A DNA stretch of 64,000 nt from Flemingiibacterium sp045579745 (GCA_045579745.1 JAZNMQ010000070.1:7255-71254), one strand, 5' to 3'; counted from the stretch's first letter, positions 1 to 9,374 are shown. Translations and numbers: made by a program. Notes: generated by a model from the sequence alone, not told the origin.

Positions 1-644
1 AATCTGTTACCTTGGTACGCTCTGCAGCTTTAGGAATCCCCGCTTTTTCTTTTCTGAATAAAAATGCAATAATAAGCGCGGAAAGGATTGCTCCAAACTC
101 CACAACAAAGAACATACCCGGCTTGCCCTTGTACCAGAAGAAATCCGTAAAGCTCATATCAAGAGCCGAGCCCAGCATGATTGCGGTGGTATCTCCAACG
201 AGCGTAGCAGCTCCCTGCAAATTCGAGGATACCGCGATTGCAATGATGAACGGAACGGGATTGGTATTCAGCTTTCTGCAGATCTCAAGTGCCACGGGAG
301 CGATCATGAGCACGGTCGCTACGTTATCCATAAAGGCGGATATGAAACCTGCAAACAAAGCCATTGCAACTGCCGCCAACTGCACATTTGGAACCCTTTC
401 CATAATCAAGTCGGCAAGCAATTCGGGCATTTTACTTTCAATAAACAGCGATACGATGCCCATTGTGCCTGCGATCATCAAAAGAACGTTGAAATCTATT
501 GCCCCAAAGACTCTCGACAGAGGGAGCATTCCGGAAACGATGAAGATAAGTGCTGATGCAAGAGCAATATAAGGTCTGTACTTGCTGAATATCAGCATCA
601 AAACGTACGTTGCCGCAAACAGCGCCAAAGCAGCGTAAATCATA
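1..644 (-). CDS. SLC13/ArsB-type anion permease, 3' truncated
   Basis: Integral membrane transporter of the ion-transporter superfamily that includes ArsB, NhaD and SLC13/CitT carriers. The visible 214 residues are the N-terminal part and run off the left edge of the window. They show several hydrophobic helices, and the stretches MIAGTMGIVSLFIESK, FMDNVATVLMIAPVA and NLQGAATLVGDTTAIML resemble the conserved membrane and re-entrant loop segments of this superfamily. The start is the ATG at 644; an in-frame stop lies just upstream at 654-656, so no longer start is possible. It begins 19 nt after the stop of the Na/phosphate cotransporter gene and is probably its operon partner. The substrate cannot be told: an anion such as a dicarboxylate, sulfate or arsenite is possible. 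The family is fairly sure, the substrate unknown. Confidence 0.75.
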
Positions 645-663
645 GAGATTGCCTATAACCCTT

Positions 664-2346
664 TCAGTTTTCTTTTTGAGATCCAATAGGATTGATAATA
701 CTGTAGCCTACGTTAATAAGATGGTCTGCCACACGCTCAAGCCCTGATACGGCAGAGGAATAATAAGGACTTACATCCATACTGCACTTACCCTCTGCAA
801 GGCGAACAAAGTGGTCGCTTATAAGCTTTTTTTTCATTGCGTCGACTGTGTTTTCCAACGCCGTCAGTTCATGGAGCCTGTCTTTGTTCATATTTTCAAA
901 GGCATCTTTAGCTATATCAAGCATCTGCATAATAGTTTTATGCATTATTTTTATATCGGCTTGGCCTCTCTCGGAAAATTCAATTTTCTTTGCGCGCATT
1001 TCTTCGCCAATTTCCCAGAAGTTTTCAGCGTGGTCACCGATACGCTCAAGGTCGTTAAGCACATGGAAATACGAGCCAATCACGCGTTCATCGCTTTGCG
1101 ATGCACTTGAGGATAGGTTAATTAAGAATTTTGTGAGTGCTCCATTAGTGAAGTCGATAATTGCCTCGTTGTTCCTGAGATGCTCGCCGTTTACCATCAA
1201 ACCTTTTTCTATGGCAACGAAGGAAAGATTCATATTATCCTCAACTAAGCTGAGCATATAATCCATTTCTTTTTTGACCTGCATCAATGCAATAGGAGGT
1301 GTGGACAAAAGTCTGTCGTCGACGTATTTAAGAGAACGCGTTTCTTCGGCTGTCTTTTTATCCTTGATAATAAGGCTGGAATATTTAACGAGGTATTTCG
1401 TAAACGGAAGCAAGAGGCAAGTGGTGGAAACGTTGAAAATTACGTGGAATGCCGATACTCGCATTTGCAAGGACATTGGGTCAGATTCGGGGAACATGGA
1501 AACAAGAAGATTTACGGCAGGCTCCTTGAAGATCCAGATAAGTGCCGTGAACAGCGCCGTACCGATAACATTGAATGTAAAGTGTATCAATGCAACTCTC
1601 TTGGAATTTGCATTTGCACCTACGGAGGCAAGCAATGCAGTCACGCAGGTACCTATGTTTGCACCAAGAATGATGAACAGCGCAAGCTCAAGCGGAAGCA
1701 CGCCCGTACCAACCATAGTAATAACTACACCGGTTGCCGCGGAAGAACTTTGAATAAGCGCGGTAAAGATAACGCCCACTAAAATAAAGAGAAGCGGAAA
1801 ATCAATAGTCTTGAATATATTTGCAAACAAATCCTCGACGAGCGGATTTCCGAAAGCCTCCTCGCTGCTCATAACATTAAGTCCAACGAATATCAAACCG
1901 AGACCAGAGCAAAGCACGCCTGCAAGCTTAATCTTCTCATTTTTGGAAAAGCCCATCATAACTCCCGCAAAAGCAGCGAGGTACATAAGCATATTGAAGT
2001 AGTCGTTTTTGAGTGCGACGAGAACACCTGTAATCGTCGTACCGATATTTGCACCCATAATGATCGGAGTAGCTTGCATAAGCGTCATAACGCCTGCATT
2101 AACCAAACCGATAACCATAACCGAGGTAGCCGATGAGCTTTGAATGATCGCAGTGACGCCTGCACCGATGCCAACGCCGGATATACGGTTGTTGCTGATC
2201 TTTTCTAGCATTTTTTTCATTCCGCTGCCTGCACTTTTTTCAAGTGCGTCGCTCATAAAGTTCATTCCTACAATGAACACGCCGACACCGGCAAGCAGCC
2301 ATATCAAGCTTTGAAGCAACTGAATAATTTCATTTCCTGAGGGCAT
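664..2346 (-). CDS. Na/Pi cotransporter family protein with PhoU-like tail
   Basis: Membrane carrier of the NptA/PNaS family (560 residues), which in characterised members imports phosphate with sodium. The N-terminal two thirds contains the family's inverted duplication: QSSSATSVMVIGLV and GANIGTTITG in the first half, QSSSAATGVVITMV and GANIGTCVTA in the second. Residues from about 350 to the end are soluble, helical and PhoU-like (HVLNDLERIGDHAENF; SGLERVADHLINVGYS), a common fusion thought to modulate transport. The start at 2346 has a strong AGAAGGAG site 10 or so bases upstream. It is read before the truncated permease. A sigma-A promoter is visible at 2406-2434. Substrate assignment to phosphate is by family only, since some members probably act on other anions. 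Confidence 0.9.
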   Translation of the reverse strand: MPSGNEIIQLLQSLIWLLAGVGVFIVGMNFMSDALEKSAGSGMKKMLEKISNNRISGVGIGAGVTAIIQSSSATSVMVIGLVNAGVMTLMQATPIIMGANIGTTITGVLVALKNDYFNMLMYLAAFAGVMMGFSKNEKIKLAGVLCSGLGLIFVGLNVMSSEEAFGNPLVEDLFANIFKTIDFPLLFILVGVIFTALIQSSSAATGVVITMVGTGVLPLELALFIILGANIGTCVTALLASVGANANSKRVALIHFTFNVIGTALFTALIWIFKEPAVNLLVSMFPESDPMSLQMRVSAFHVIFNVSTTCLLLPFTKYLVKYSSLIIKDKKTAEETRSLKYVDDRLLSTPPIALMQVKKEMDYMLSLVEDNMNLSFVAIEKGLMVNGEHLRNNEAIIDFTNGALTKFLINLSSSASQSDERVIGSYFHVLNDLERIGDHAENFWEIGEEMRAKKIEFSERGQADIKIMHKTIMQMLDIAKDAFENMNKDRLHELTALENTVDAMKKKLISDHFVRLAEGKCSMDVSPYYSSAVSGLERVADHLINVGYSIINPIGSQKEN

Positions 2347-2405
2347 AGTAATAAATCTCCTTCTAAGGTGTACGAATAAAAACCAAATTTAAGCCATTAT
2401 ATAAT

Positions 2406-2434
2406 AATATACCATATATTTATGAATTTTTCAA
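2406..2434 (-). promoter_or_regulatory. sigma-A promoter of Na/Pi cotransporter gene
   Basis: On the minus strand TTGAAA (2429-2434) and TATATT (2406-2411) are separated by exactly 17 nt, about 60 nt upstream of the start at 2346. No operator-like repeat is evident beside it. Confidence 0.65.
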
Positions 2435-2445
2435 TTGTTTGAACT

Positions 2446-2481
2446 AAAAAGTCCTCGCTGAAAATTTAGCGAGGACTTTTT
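2446..2481 (-). terminator. rho-independent terminator of the leaderless beta-helix gene
   Basis: AAAAAGTCCTCGCT at 2446-2459 pairs with AGCGAGGACTTTTT at 2468-2481 around an 8-nt loop. The hairpin has A and T tracts on both sides, so it can act in either direction. It lies 54 nt beyond the stop at 2535. Confidence 0.85.
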
Positions 2482-2534
2482 GTCGTTTTGTGTAAGTCTC
2501 TGAATTTTTGATGGATGTTATAGGGAGATGCCTA

Positions 2535-5500
2535 TTATTTCTTTTCGAAATCGAGTGCGCCGTGTGCGCCGATTTTGCCGAATACGCCGATTCGGTTGTC
2601 CTTGTTGCCAACGATATCCGACCATTCCTTGTTTCCTGCATTCCATGCGGGAGAGGTGTCGCGAGGCATTACGTTGTAAACGCCTGCCTTTGTGATATCG
2701 TAGCAATCTCCGAGAACGAAGCCCGACTTTCTTGCATTGTCCTTCTTTTCCTCAGACCAATCTTCTGGATAAACAGCGTTCTCGTAGTCGTGTACGACCG
2801 GCTTGAGCTCAGTAAATTGGGGGTCAACCTTGTACATGTTGTGCTTGCCGACGGTTGTTCCTCTGTACTCGGTGCCGACATTGCTGTCGTTGTTGTAGTT
2901 GTAGAAAATGTTGTTGTCGTATGCGATATCTATATCTCTTGAGCTTGCAGGAGATTCCTTTGTTCTGGAGCGCGAGTATACGATGTTGTTGAACATATTG
3001 ATGTGGTTTGCGGTGTTCGCAAACATATCGGCATATCCGAGTGCAGGGGTTGCGCTGTTGTAAACAAAGGTGTTGTTAATGATATCAGTATAATCAGACC
3101 TGAACGCGTGTGCTCCCGAGCCGCCGTTTTCGTAGGAAAGGTTGTTAGCAACGAGAATCTTGCCTGTGTAGGGAAGTCCCTTGAAGCAGCCGACTGTTGT
3201 GTCGATGATGATTCCGTTTCCGTCACTCAGACGCTTTATATGGAGCCAGGGTATGAAGTGTCTGTTGCCTGCTGTGAGGTTGTTGCGGAAAATGATCTTG
3301 TAATCCGTTGTATTGTCATCAATATCGATGTTTCCGAGCGTGCCGAAGCCAGAGGTTGCGTAGATGCTCCACCAACCGATATTTAAAGCGGTGCAGTTTT
3401 CAATGGTTACATAGTCTGTAAAGCGAGTTCCGATACCGCCGCCGGGCACCTTGTTTGCAGTACAGTTGCGGACAATGATATGATGAGGTACTATTACAGC
3501 CGGGCTGTAAATACCGCCGCTTTCTTTGTTGGAACCAATTGTGTGAGCGGAGATAGGCTCAATCGGAAATGCGTTTGTCTGTGTAACGCTGACTTCTCTG
3601 CCTACGGATTTGTTGATTCCCTTGAGCTTTTCGTCGTAGAGATTCCATGAGTAGTCATATCCGTAATCATCTGCAAGGCCCTCAAAAGTGAGTCCGTCTA
3701 TAATTATATAGTACGACTGAAGGATCATGATGTTCCATTCGCCATTCGACATCAGAACGGGATGCTCACCCTCAGCCGCCTTGATGGTGATGTAAGCGTC
3801 CGGCAAGCCCGAATTTGTTATGATAAACGGACCGTTGTGTACATAGGTGTCCTTATTCCAGCCGTACGGTTCGCGGCTTTCATGAATTATCATAGTATCG
3901 CCCGGACGAAGCTTGTCATGAGCTGCCATGATTGTCTTCATCGCGGTTTCCTCGCTCAGACCGTCGTTATCATCACAGCCTGTATCGCCGTTTACATAGT
4001 ATGTCTTGAATGTAGGAGTATAGCCGACACGAATTTCGATACGGGTTTTGAACTCTCCGCCTTTGCCGTCCTCGCTCTTGATTATGAAGTTTACGCCGAT
4101 GGGGTCGAGCGAATTGTTAGAGTTGAGCGCATCTCTCTTAATAAAGTCGGGCTTGACGAAATCCTTGTTCGGGGTAGTGTATGTCCAATCACCGGTTGCC
4201 GGGTCAACTGTAACCTTGCCCTCGCATTCGGGAAGCTCTTCCTCGAGAGAATATGTAATAACATCTCCGTCGGGGTCCTCAACGAGAATCTTTCCGCTGA
4301 TGCTTGAGCCCTGAACGATTGAATAGGTGTAGAATGCGCTGCCGGTCGGTGCGCTGTTGACATGCGCTTTGATATTGGGATTGTTAATGAAGATTCTGCC
4401 GAGGTCAGCAACTGCATCGTTGCCCCAAATGCCCCACCATTCGGCTTTGCTCCAGAAGTTCATAGAGCTTCTGTGACCTGCGAATACATCAAATCCAATT
4501 TGCGAATAATTGTCGCGCTGAACGAAGCCGTCCTTGAGTGCTGTAAGTCTTTCCCAAGGCATAGCGAACAAAAGGAAGTATCCGTCGTCAAGCTTTATTT
4601 GCTTAACGGTTACCCCTGCCTCATCCTGCGAAATGTAGGAGGTATGATGGTCGGAGGTTGCGCACCAGAATACGGTTTTCTTTGTGGTCGGGAACCAGTT
4701 GAATATATAATCAAACTCGTTCTTAGGACCCTTTGCGGTATTGTCGCCGTCAAGGATAAACTGAACGAGAGGAGGTGCGTCCTCGCCCTTGTCATCTTTG
4801 AGAACAGTATCAAACGATTTTAGCGGATCCTCAACCTTAAAGCCAAGGTAGAGGTGCTTGCTGTCGCAGACTGAGCCGAAGCTTACGCTTGCGCCCTCAT
4901 ATTCTTTAAATGCGATAGAGTTGTGAAGCTCCCATTTTGCAAGGTCGAGCGTTCCGTCGAGCGCGGGAGATTCGTCGGTCGAAACGACTGCGGGAATTCT
5001 GTCATAGAGGTAAAGCGAGCCCCATGTCGAAGGCTTGTTGTAAACCATATATCTGTCCCATGTTAAAACCTGTCTGTCGCTTCTTGTATCGTCGTCATTG
5101 TCATTATTTGCTACTTCAATGCCGATAAGAGAGGTGGGAGAGGGAGTTATACCGAGCGTTTCAAACGGAATGTTGATTTCTGCGGTGAAGCCGCCTTCGT
5201 CGCATTTGACAGCATAGAGAAGTCCGTCAAGGCTTGTTGCATCAGCTGACCTGTCCTTGCCGCCCTGAATGAGTATTTTGCCGTCATACTGAAGATAGAT
5301 ATGGTACGAGTTTACGCCGTTGTAGCCTTCTGCCTTTGAGTTGGAGCCGTCGATGAAGATTTCGACGGAGTCGTTCTCGTAGATGTTTTCTGCCATGTAT
5401 TTTGTGACAACATGCGCATCTCTTACATCGATTGCAATACTGAGATACTTGTCAGTCCATTTGGTGTCGAATTTGCACTCGTTGTTTGGAGTGGTAGCTT

Positions 5501-5726
5501 CAAGGCACTGGTTAACCTCATATTTGAGCTCGCCCCATTCGCTGAGATCTCCGTCTACAGTGATAGCCGAACCGGCAACAACTGCATCTGCGGTTGAGTA
5601 CTTGCCGTTCTCGAATTTGAGAGCGACACCTTTGGCATTATATTCGGGAAGCGCTTCTGCTTTTTTTGAAAACGCGAGCTCGCCCGTAATCAATGCCTGA
5701 GTAGCTGATTTACTGTACGCTGACAT
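2535..5726 (-). CDS. CBM9-like/parallel beta-helix giant protein, no signal peptide
   Basis: A 1063-residue protein of uncharacterised function, probably carbohydrate binding or degrading. Domains in order: a CBM9-like module at about 45-240 (ITVDGDLSEWGELKYEVNQ ... NIYENDSVEIFIDGS); a second, diverged CBM9-like module at about 250-470; a cadherin/VCBS-like module at about 480-600 (VDPATGDWTYTTP); then a right-handed parallel beta-helix to the end, opened by YYVNGDTGCDDNDGLSEETA, typical of pectate-lyase-like proteins. The start is firm: AAAGGAG lies 8 nt before the ATG. The N-terminus MSAYSKSATQALITGELAFS has no hydrophobic core, and the protein ends ALDFEKK with no anchor. The close paralogue at 37358-40840 has both a signal peptide and a C-terminal membrane segment. 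Either this copy stays in the cytoplasm, is exported another way, or is decaying. Catalytic activity cannot be assigned. Confidence 0.85.
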   Translation of the reverse strand: MSAYSKSATQALITGELAFSKKAEALPEYNAKGVALKFENGKYSTADAVVAGSAITVDGDLSEWGELKYEVNQCLEATTPNNECKFDTKWTDKYLSIAIDVRDAHVVTKYMAENIYENDSVEIFIDGSNSKAEGYNGVNSYHIYLQYDGKILIQGGKDRSADATSLDGLLYAVKCDEGGFTAEINIPFETLGITPSPTSLIGIEVANNDNDDDTRSDRQVLTWDRYMVYNKPSTWGSLYLYDRIPAVVSTDESPALDGTLDLAKWELHNSIAFKEYEGASVSFGSVCDSKHLYLGFKVEDPLKSFDTVLKDDKGEDAPPLVQFILDGDNTAKGPKNEFDYIFNWFPTTKKTVFWCATSDHHTSYISQDEAGVTVKQIKLDDGYFLLFAMPWERLTALKDGFVQRDNYSQIGFDVFAGHRSSMNFWSKAEWWGIWGNDAVADLGRIFINNPNIKAHVNSAPTGSAFYTYSIVQGSSISGKILVEDPDGDVITYSLEEELPECEGKVTVDPATGDWTYTTPNKDFVKPDFIKRDALNSNNSLDPIGVNFIIKSEDGKGGEFKTRIEIRVGYTPTFKTYYVNGDTGCDDNDGLSEETAMKTIMAAHDKLRPGDTMIIHESREPYGWNKDTYVHNGPFIITNSGLPDAYITIKAAEGEHPVLMSNGEWNIMILQSYYIIIDGLTFEGLADDYGYDYSWNLYDEKLKGINKSVGREVSVTQTNAFPIEPISAHTIGSNKESGGIYSPAVIVPHHIIVRNCTANKVPGGGIGTRFTDYVTIENCTALNIGWWSIYATSGFGTLGNIDIDDNTTDYKIIFRNNLTAGNRHFIPWLHIKRLSDGNGIIIDTTVGCFKGLPYTGKILVANNLSYENGGSGAHAFRSDYTDIINNTFVYNSATPALGYADMFANTANHINMFNNIVYSRSRTKESPASSRDIDIAYDNNIFYNYNNDSNVGTEYRGTTVGKHNMYKVDPQFTELKPVVHDYENAVYPEDWSEEKKDNARKSGFVLGDCYDITKAGVYNVMPRDTSPAWNAGNKEWSDIVGNKDNRIGVFGKIGAHGALDFEKK

Positions 5727-5778
5727 TTTTGATTTCTCCTTTAAACCATAATATGTGATAAAAACGCTTGTTGAAACA

Positions 5779-5807
5779 ATTATAGAGTGTTGATTTCATG
5801 GTTTCAG
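5779..5807 (-). promoter_or_regulatory. promoter of leaderless beta-helix gene
   Basis: On the minus strand CTGAAA (5802-5807) and TATAAT (5779-5784) have a 17-nt spacer. The -35 is poor, which suggests an activator. About 54 bp upstream, at 5861-5876, TGCGAA and TTCGCA form a small inverted repeat around AAAA that could be a regulator site. Confidence 0.5.
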
Positions 5808-5920
5808 TACTTTTTAAGAATATAATTGCCAAAATTGTGTTTGCTTTTTTTGAAAATAGGTGCGAAAAAATTCGCAAAGCCGTGAGAAAAATCAAACACA
5901 GAGGTAAAGACTTAAGCAGG

Positions 5921-6283
5921 TTACTCTCGATTGTTGACCGCTTCTCCGCAGGCTGAGCAAAATTTCATATCACTGTTTATAACAGCACCGCAGCTCGCAC
6001 AGCGGATCGGTGATTTTACACCGCCAAGCTGTTTGGTATAATCGGCGATTTTGGCTTCGGAAGCGGAGATGTTGTCGATCATTTCCGCAAATCCCTCGTC
6101 AGCGTCAGCTCCGTGGCGCTCAACATAAAGCTTTCCGATTTGCTTATATTTGTTGTTGATCTTGTTTTTTTCGCAGGCAATCATTCCGTTGATTTTTACA
6201 ATTTCAGCCATCTCTTTCGCCTTGTTAACGACCGTGTGTCCTACCTTTGTCAATGTATCGCTGAGATCATCAAGAAATGCCAT
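5921..6283 (-). CDS. small zinc-ribbon protein with N-terminal helical region
   Basis: 120-residue soluble protein of unknown function. Residues 1-90 are charged and helical, likely coiled coil (MAEIVKINGMIACEKNKIN; MIDNISASEAKIADYTKQL). The last 30 residues form a double CxxC zinc ribbon (RCASCGAVINSDMKFCSACG). This arrangement is widespread in Clostridia as uncharacterised single genes. The start ATG at 6283 has GGAGG upstream (TACGGAGGATATCGGT). It stands alone between its own promoter and the beta-helix gene, with no obvious partner. No enzyme motif is seen; a protein-protein or membrane-stress role would be a guess. Confidence 0.75.
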   Translation of the reverse strand: MAFLDDLSDTLTKVGHTVVNKAKEMAEIVKINGMIACEKNKINNKYKQIGKLYVERHGADADEGFAEMIDNISASEAKIADYTKQLGGVKSPIRCASCGAVINSDMKFCSACGEAVNNRE

Positions 6284-6328
6284 ACCGATATCCTCCGTAA
6301 TTATAAATTTGGACGTTAGTCTAAACTA

Positions 6329-6357
6329 ATTGTAACATATATGTAATGTAAAAGCAA
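6329..6357 (-). promoter_or_regulatory. promoter of zinc-ribbon gene
   Basis: On the minus strand TTGCTT (6352-6357) and TACAAT (6329-6334) are separated by 17 nt, some 45 nt before the start at 6283. Confidence 0.55.
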
Positions 6358-6400
6358 TGCTATTTTATTATTTTTTACTGAAAAATAAGCGATTGCTTTC

Positions 6401-6429
6401 TTGACAGCAGATTGCCTTTGTGATATACT
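6401..6429 (+). promoter_or_regulatory. promoter of URO-D family gene
   Basis: TTGACA (6401-6406) and TATACT (6424-6429) with a 17-nt spacer. A TG two bases before the -10 gives an extended -10. The coding start follows 44 nt downstream. Confidence 0.75.
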
Positions 6430-6472
6430 TTATTAAAATAGGCGAATAAATTTTAGTTTTCGGAGGTTAATT

Positions 6473-7729
6473 ATGACATCAAGAGAAAGATTGCGTGCCG
6501 CACTCAATCACCAACAGCCCGATAAGGTTCCCGTAGACCTCGGCTCAACAAGCGTTACCGGTATGCATGTGCTTGCAGTAGCAAAGCTTCGTCAGGCTCT
6601 CGGACTTGAAGATATCCCCGTCCGTATCCACGAGGTGTTCCAACAGCTTGGATATATCGATAACGATCTGCAGGAGGCTATCGGCGGTGATGTTGTCGGC
6701 GTTACTGCATATACCGACTTTTTTGGCAACCGTTTGGCTGATTTTAAGCCGTATCCCAATAGCTGGGGAATCAAAACCACTATCCCCGGTGGATTTATTT
6801 GGGAGGACCGTCCCGACGGAAGCCGCATTACATATCCGCACGGTGACACATCAGCAAAGCCGACTGCTGAGATTTTGAAGGACGGATATTTCTACAACGT
6901 GCTTCGCCGCGGCTCTGCATCCTGTGATGAAGAGCGTAATGGCCGCGAGGATTTTAAGGAGGATTTCCAGGTTCTCACCGACGAGCAGGCACGTCATTAC
7001 GAAAAGACTGCCGACGAGCTTTATCGTAATACCCAGTTCGGACTTATCGGACTTCTCGGCCCTGCAGGCTTTGGAGATGTTGCAATGGTTCCGGGCGGTC
7101 AGCTCAGCGCTCCTCAGGGCGTGCGCGATATCGAAGAATGGATGATGGCGCACTATACTAATCCTGACTACATTCACGAGGTGTTTGAGTATCAGACTGA
7201 GGTTGCACTTGAAAATCTCGAAATTTACCGCCAGGCTGTCGGTGACAAAATTGAGGTTATTTACATGGGCGGAACAGATTTCGGAACTCAGAACGCTCCG
7301 ATGATCTCACTTGACTGCTACCGTGAATTTTATAAGCCGTATTGGAAGCGTGTTAACGATTGGGTACACAAGAACACAAATTGGAAAACCTTCTATCATA
7401 GCTGCGGTGCTGTTGCAACATTTATTGATGATTTTATCGATGCGGGTCTTGATGTTTTGAACCCCGTACAGTGCTCTGCTGTCGGAATGGACGCGCAGAC
7501 ACTCAAGGACAAATACGGCGACCGCATTGTATTCTGGGGCGGCGGTATCGATACTCAGAAGGTGCTCCCATACGGTACACCCGATGAGGTTCGCGAAATG
7601 GTCAAGGAACGCATAGACATCTTCTCAAAGAACGGCGGCTATGTTTTCAACACCATTCACAATGTTCAGGGAAATGTCCCGATTGAAAACATCGTATCAA
7701 TGTATAAGGCGGTTAAGGATTTCAGATAA
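6473..7729 (+). CDS. URO-D/MtaA superfamily protein, probable methyltransferase-type
   Basis: 418-residue member of the uroporphyrinogen decarboxylase superfamily (MTSRERLRAALNHQQPDKVPVDLG at the N-terminus is the usual opening). It differs from the haem enzyme HemE and looks more like the cobalamin-linked methyltransferases MtaA/CmuA: it keeps an HxC motif (FYHSCGAV) followed by a further Cys (LNPVQCSAVGMD), the pattern that binds zinc for thiol methylation in that group. No corrinoid protein or reactivase gene is in the window, so its methyl donor and acceptor are unknown. The start ATG is preceded by CGGAGG. It has its own promoter and is followed by a terminator, so it is monocistronic. 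Many Clostridia carry several such genes near sugar-metabolism loci with no proven role. Confidence 0.8.
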   Translation: MTSRERLRAALNHQQPDKVPVDLGSTSVTGMHVLAVAKLRQALGLEDIPVRIHEVFQQLGYIDNDLQEAIGGDVVGVTAYTDFFGNRLADFKPYPNSWGIKTTIPGGFIWEDRPDGSRITYPHGDTSAKPTAEILKDGYFYNVLRRGSASCDEERNGREDFKEDFQVLTDEQARHYEKTADELYRNTQFGLIGLLGPAGFGDVAMVPGGQLSAPQGVRDIEEWMMAHYTNPDYIHEVFEYQTEVALENLEIYRQAVGDKIEVIYMGGTDFGTQNAPMISLDCYREFYKPYWKRVNDWVHKNTNWKTFYHSCGAVATFIDDFIDAGLDVLNPVQCSAVGMDAQTLKDKYGDRIVFWGGGIDTQKVLPYGTPDEVREMVKERIDIFSKNGGYVFNTIHNVQGNVPIENIVSMYKAVKDFR

Positions 7730-7800
7730 TCGCCTGCCAAAGCGACCCAAGCCCTTTCACGCTGAACGAAAAACGTTAAGCTAACGATCCGAATATTTAG

Positions 7801-7840
7801 CCATCCTCTGACAGATATACACTGTTTGAGGATGGTTTTT
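7801..7840 (+). terminator. terminator after URO-D family gene
   Basis: CCATCCTC (7801-7808) pairs with GAGGATGG (7828-7835), followed by TTTTT. It separates the URO-D gene from the uracil operon. Confidence 0.85.
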
Positions 7841-7902
7841 GTATCATTTGACTAATAATCACAGGATAAATCGGTACATGTTGCCAAAATGTAAATAGAA
7901 TA

Positions 7903-7931
7903 TTGACAGATTGCGTCGAATGTGGTATATT
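7903..7931 (+). promoter_or_regulatory. promoter of uracil permease-upp operon
   Basis: TTGACA (7903-7908) and TATATT (7926-7931) with a 17-nt spacer, a near-consensus sigma-A promoter. The leader to the start at 7983 is only about 45 nt, too short for a PyrR attenuator of the usual form. Confidence 0.8.
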
Positions 7932-7982
7932 AATAAGGTAGATATATTTCAAAATCTAATTATCTTTGGAGGTATTGGCAGT

Positions 7983-9374
7983 ATGAAACTTATTTATAAC
8001 GTAAAAGATAAGCCGCCAATCGGTCAGCTTGTCGTATTCGCGATCCAGCAGCTTCTTGCTATTATGGCGGCAACTATAGCTGTTCCCGCTATCGTAGGCA
8101 ACGGTATGACCGCTTCCGCAGCACTTTTCGGTGCAGGTGTCGGTACTATCGTTTACCAGCTCTTTACCAAGTTCAGAAGCCCTGTTTTCCTCGGTTCTTC
8201 CTTCACGTTTATCGGCCCTATGGTTGCAGCATTTGCCGGTGCACTGGGCAACACTCTTCTCGGATATCTTGGACTTATAATCGGTGCGATATTCGCAGGA
8301 CTTGTTTATGTAATTATTGCAATTGTTGTTAAGTTCGCAAGCGTTAAGTGGATCAACAAGATCATGCCTGCTTCCGTTATCGGACCCACAGTTACACTTA
8401 TCGGTCTTTCACTTGCGGGCGCAGCTATAAATGACGTATTTTCTTACGGCCCCAAGGAAACTTACGGAACGTCAAGCTATTTCATAATGACCTCAAATAT
8501 CTGGGTATCATTGATATGCGGATTGGTTACACTTGCTGTTGTTATTCTGTGCTCTGTTTACGGCAAGAAGATGGCTAAGCTTATTCCATTCATCATCGGT
8601 ATTCTTGCAGGATATGCTGTTGCTCTTATCTTTACCGTTATCGGTATTGCTACAGACAATTCCTCCATTATGGTCATTGATTTTGCGCCCTTTAAGGCAC
8701 TTGTTGCTGATGGTGTTACAATCAAGACGTTCTTTGCACTTCCCGAATTCACTTTCATTAATGCTTTCAAGGGCATTGGCGATTTCAGCTGGAGCTACGT
8801 TGCCACAGTTGCAGTTGCATATATTCCCGTTGCATTCGTTGTATTTGCTGAGCATCTTGCAGACCACAAGAACCTCTCCTCCATTATTGAGCACGATCTT
8901 CTTGAAGAACCCGGTCTTCACAGAACTCTCCTTGGCGACGGTATCGGTTCTCTCGTTGGCGCAATCTTCGGCGGCTGCCCCAACACTACTTACGGCGAAT
9001 CTGTAGGCTGTGTGGCTATCACCAAGAACGCTTCCGTTGTTACCATAACAACTGCGGCTATCATGGCTATCGCAGTTTCTTTCATCTCTCCCTTCGTAGC
9101 ATTCCTTGATTCCATTCCCGGATGCGTAATGGGCGGTGTTTGTATCACCCTTTACGGCTTTATCGCAGTTTCGGGTCTTAAGATGATTCAGGAGGTAAAT
9201 CTTGAAGACAACGCCAATCTCTTCACAGTAGCCGCAATCCTTATTCCCGGTATCGGCGGTATGTCAATGGCAATCGGCGGCGCGAGCAAGATTTACATCA
9301 CATCCATCGCCTGCGCTCTTATCCTTGGCATCATTGTAAACCTTGTCGTAGCAAAGGGTAAGGAGAAAGAATAA
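7983..9374 (+). CDS. uraA: uracil permease, NCS2 family
   Basis: 463-residue inner-membrane nucleobase:cation symporter, expected to import uracil. It has the hydrophobic 14-segment layout of NCS2 carriers, with the N-terminal PIGQLVVFAIQQLLAIMAATIAVPAIVG, the FAEHLADHKNL segment, and the GGCPNTTYGESVGCVAITKNA signature. The chosen start is the ATG at 7983 because TTTGGAGGT lies 9 nt upstream; the frame is open back to 7911 but that region is the promoter. It is followed after 30 nt by upp, so import and salvage of uracil are co-transcribed. The pairing strongly supports uracil rather than xanthine as substrate. Confidence 0.93.
   Translation: MKLIYNVKDKPPIGQLVVFAIQQLLAIMAATIAVPAIVGNGMTASAALFGAGVGTIVYQLFTKFRSPVFLGSSFTFIGPMVAAFAGALGNTLLGYLGLIIGAIFAGLVYVIIAIVVKFASVKWINKIMPASVIGPTVTLIGLSLAGAAINDVFSYGPKETYGTSSYFIMTSNIWVSLICGLVTLAVVILCSVYGKKMAKLIPFIIGILAGYAVALIFTVIGIATDNSSIMVIDFAPFKALVADGVTIKTFFALPEFTFINAFKGIGDFSWSYVATVAVAYIPVAFVVFAEHLADHKNLSSIIEHDLLEEPGLHRTLLGDGIGSLVGAIFGGCPNTTYGESVGCVAITKNASVVTITTAAIMAIAVSFISPFVAFLDSIPGCVMGGVCITLYGFIAVSGLKMIQEVNLEDNANLFTVAAILIPGIGGMSMAIGGASKIYITSIACALILGIIVNLVVAKGKEKE

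Noticed and set aside
5710..5895. Minus-strand frame with hydrophobic residues just upstream of the leaderless beta-helix gene
   Set aside because: It is in a different frame, starts at TTG without a ribosome site, crosses the promoter and stops right after the true start. It has no resemblance to the signal peptide of the paralogue, so I do not regard it as a frameshifted leader.
7911..7982. N-terminal extension of the uracil permease
   Set aside because: The extra codons lie over the promoter -10, and the GGAGGT site fits the ATG at 7983.
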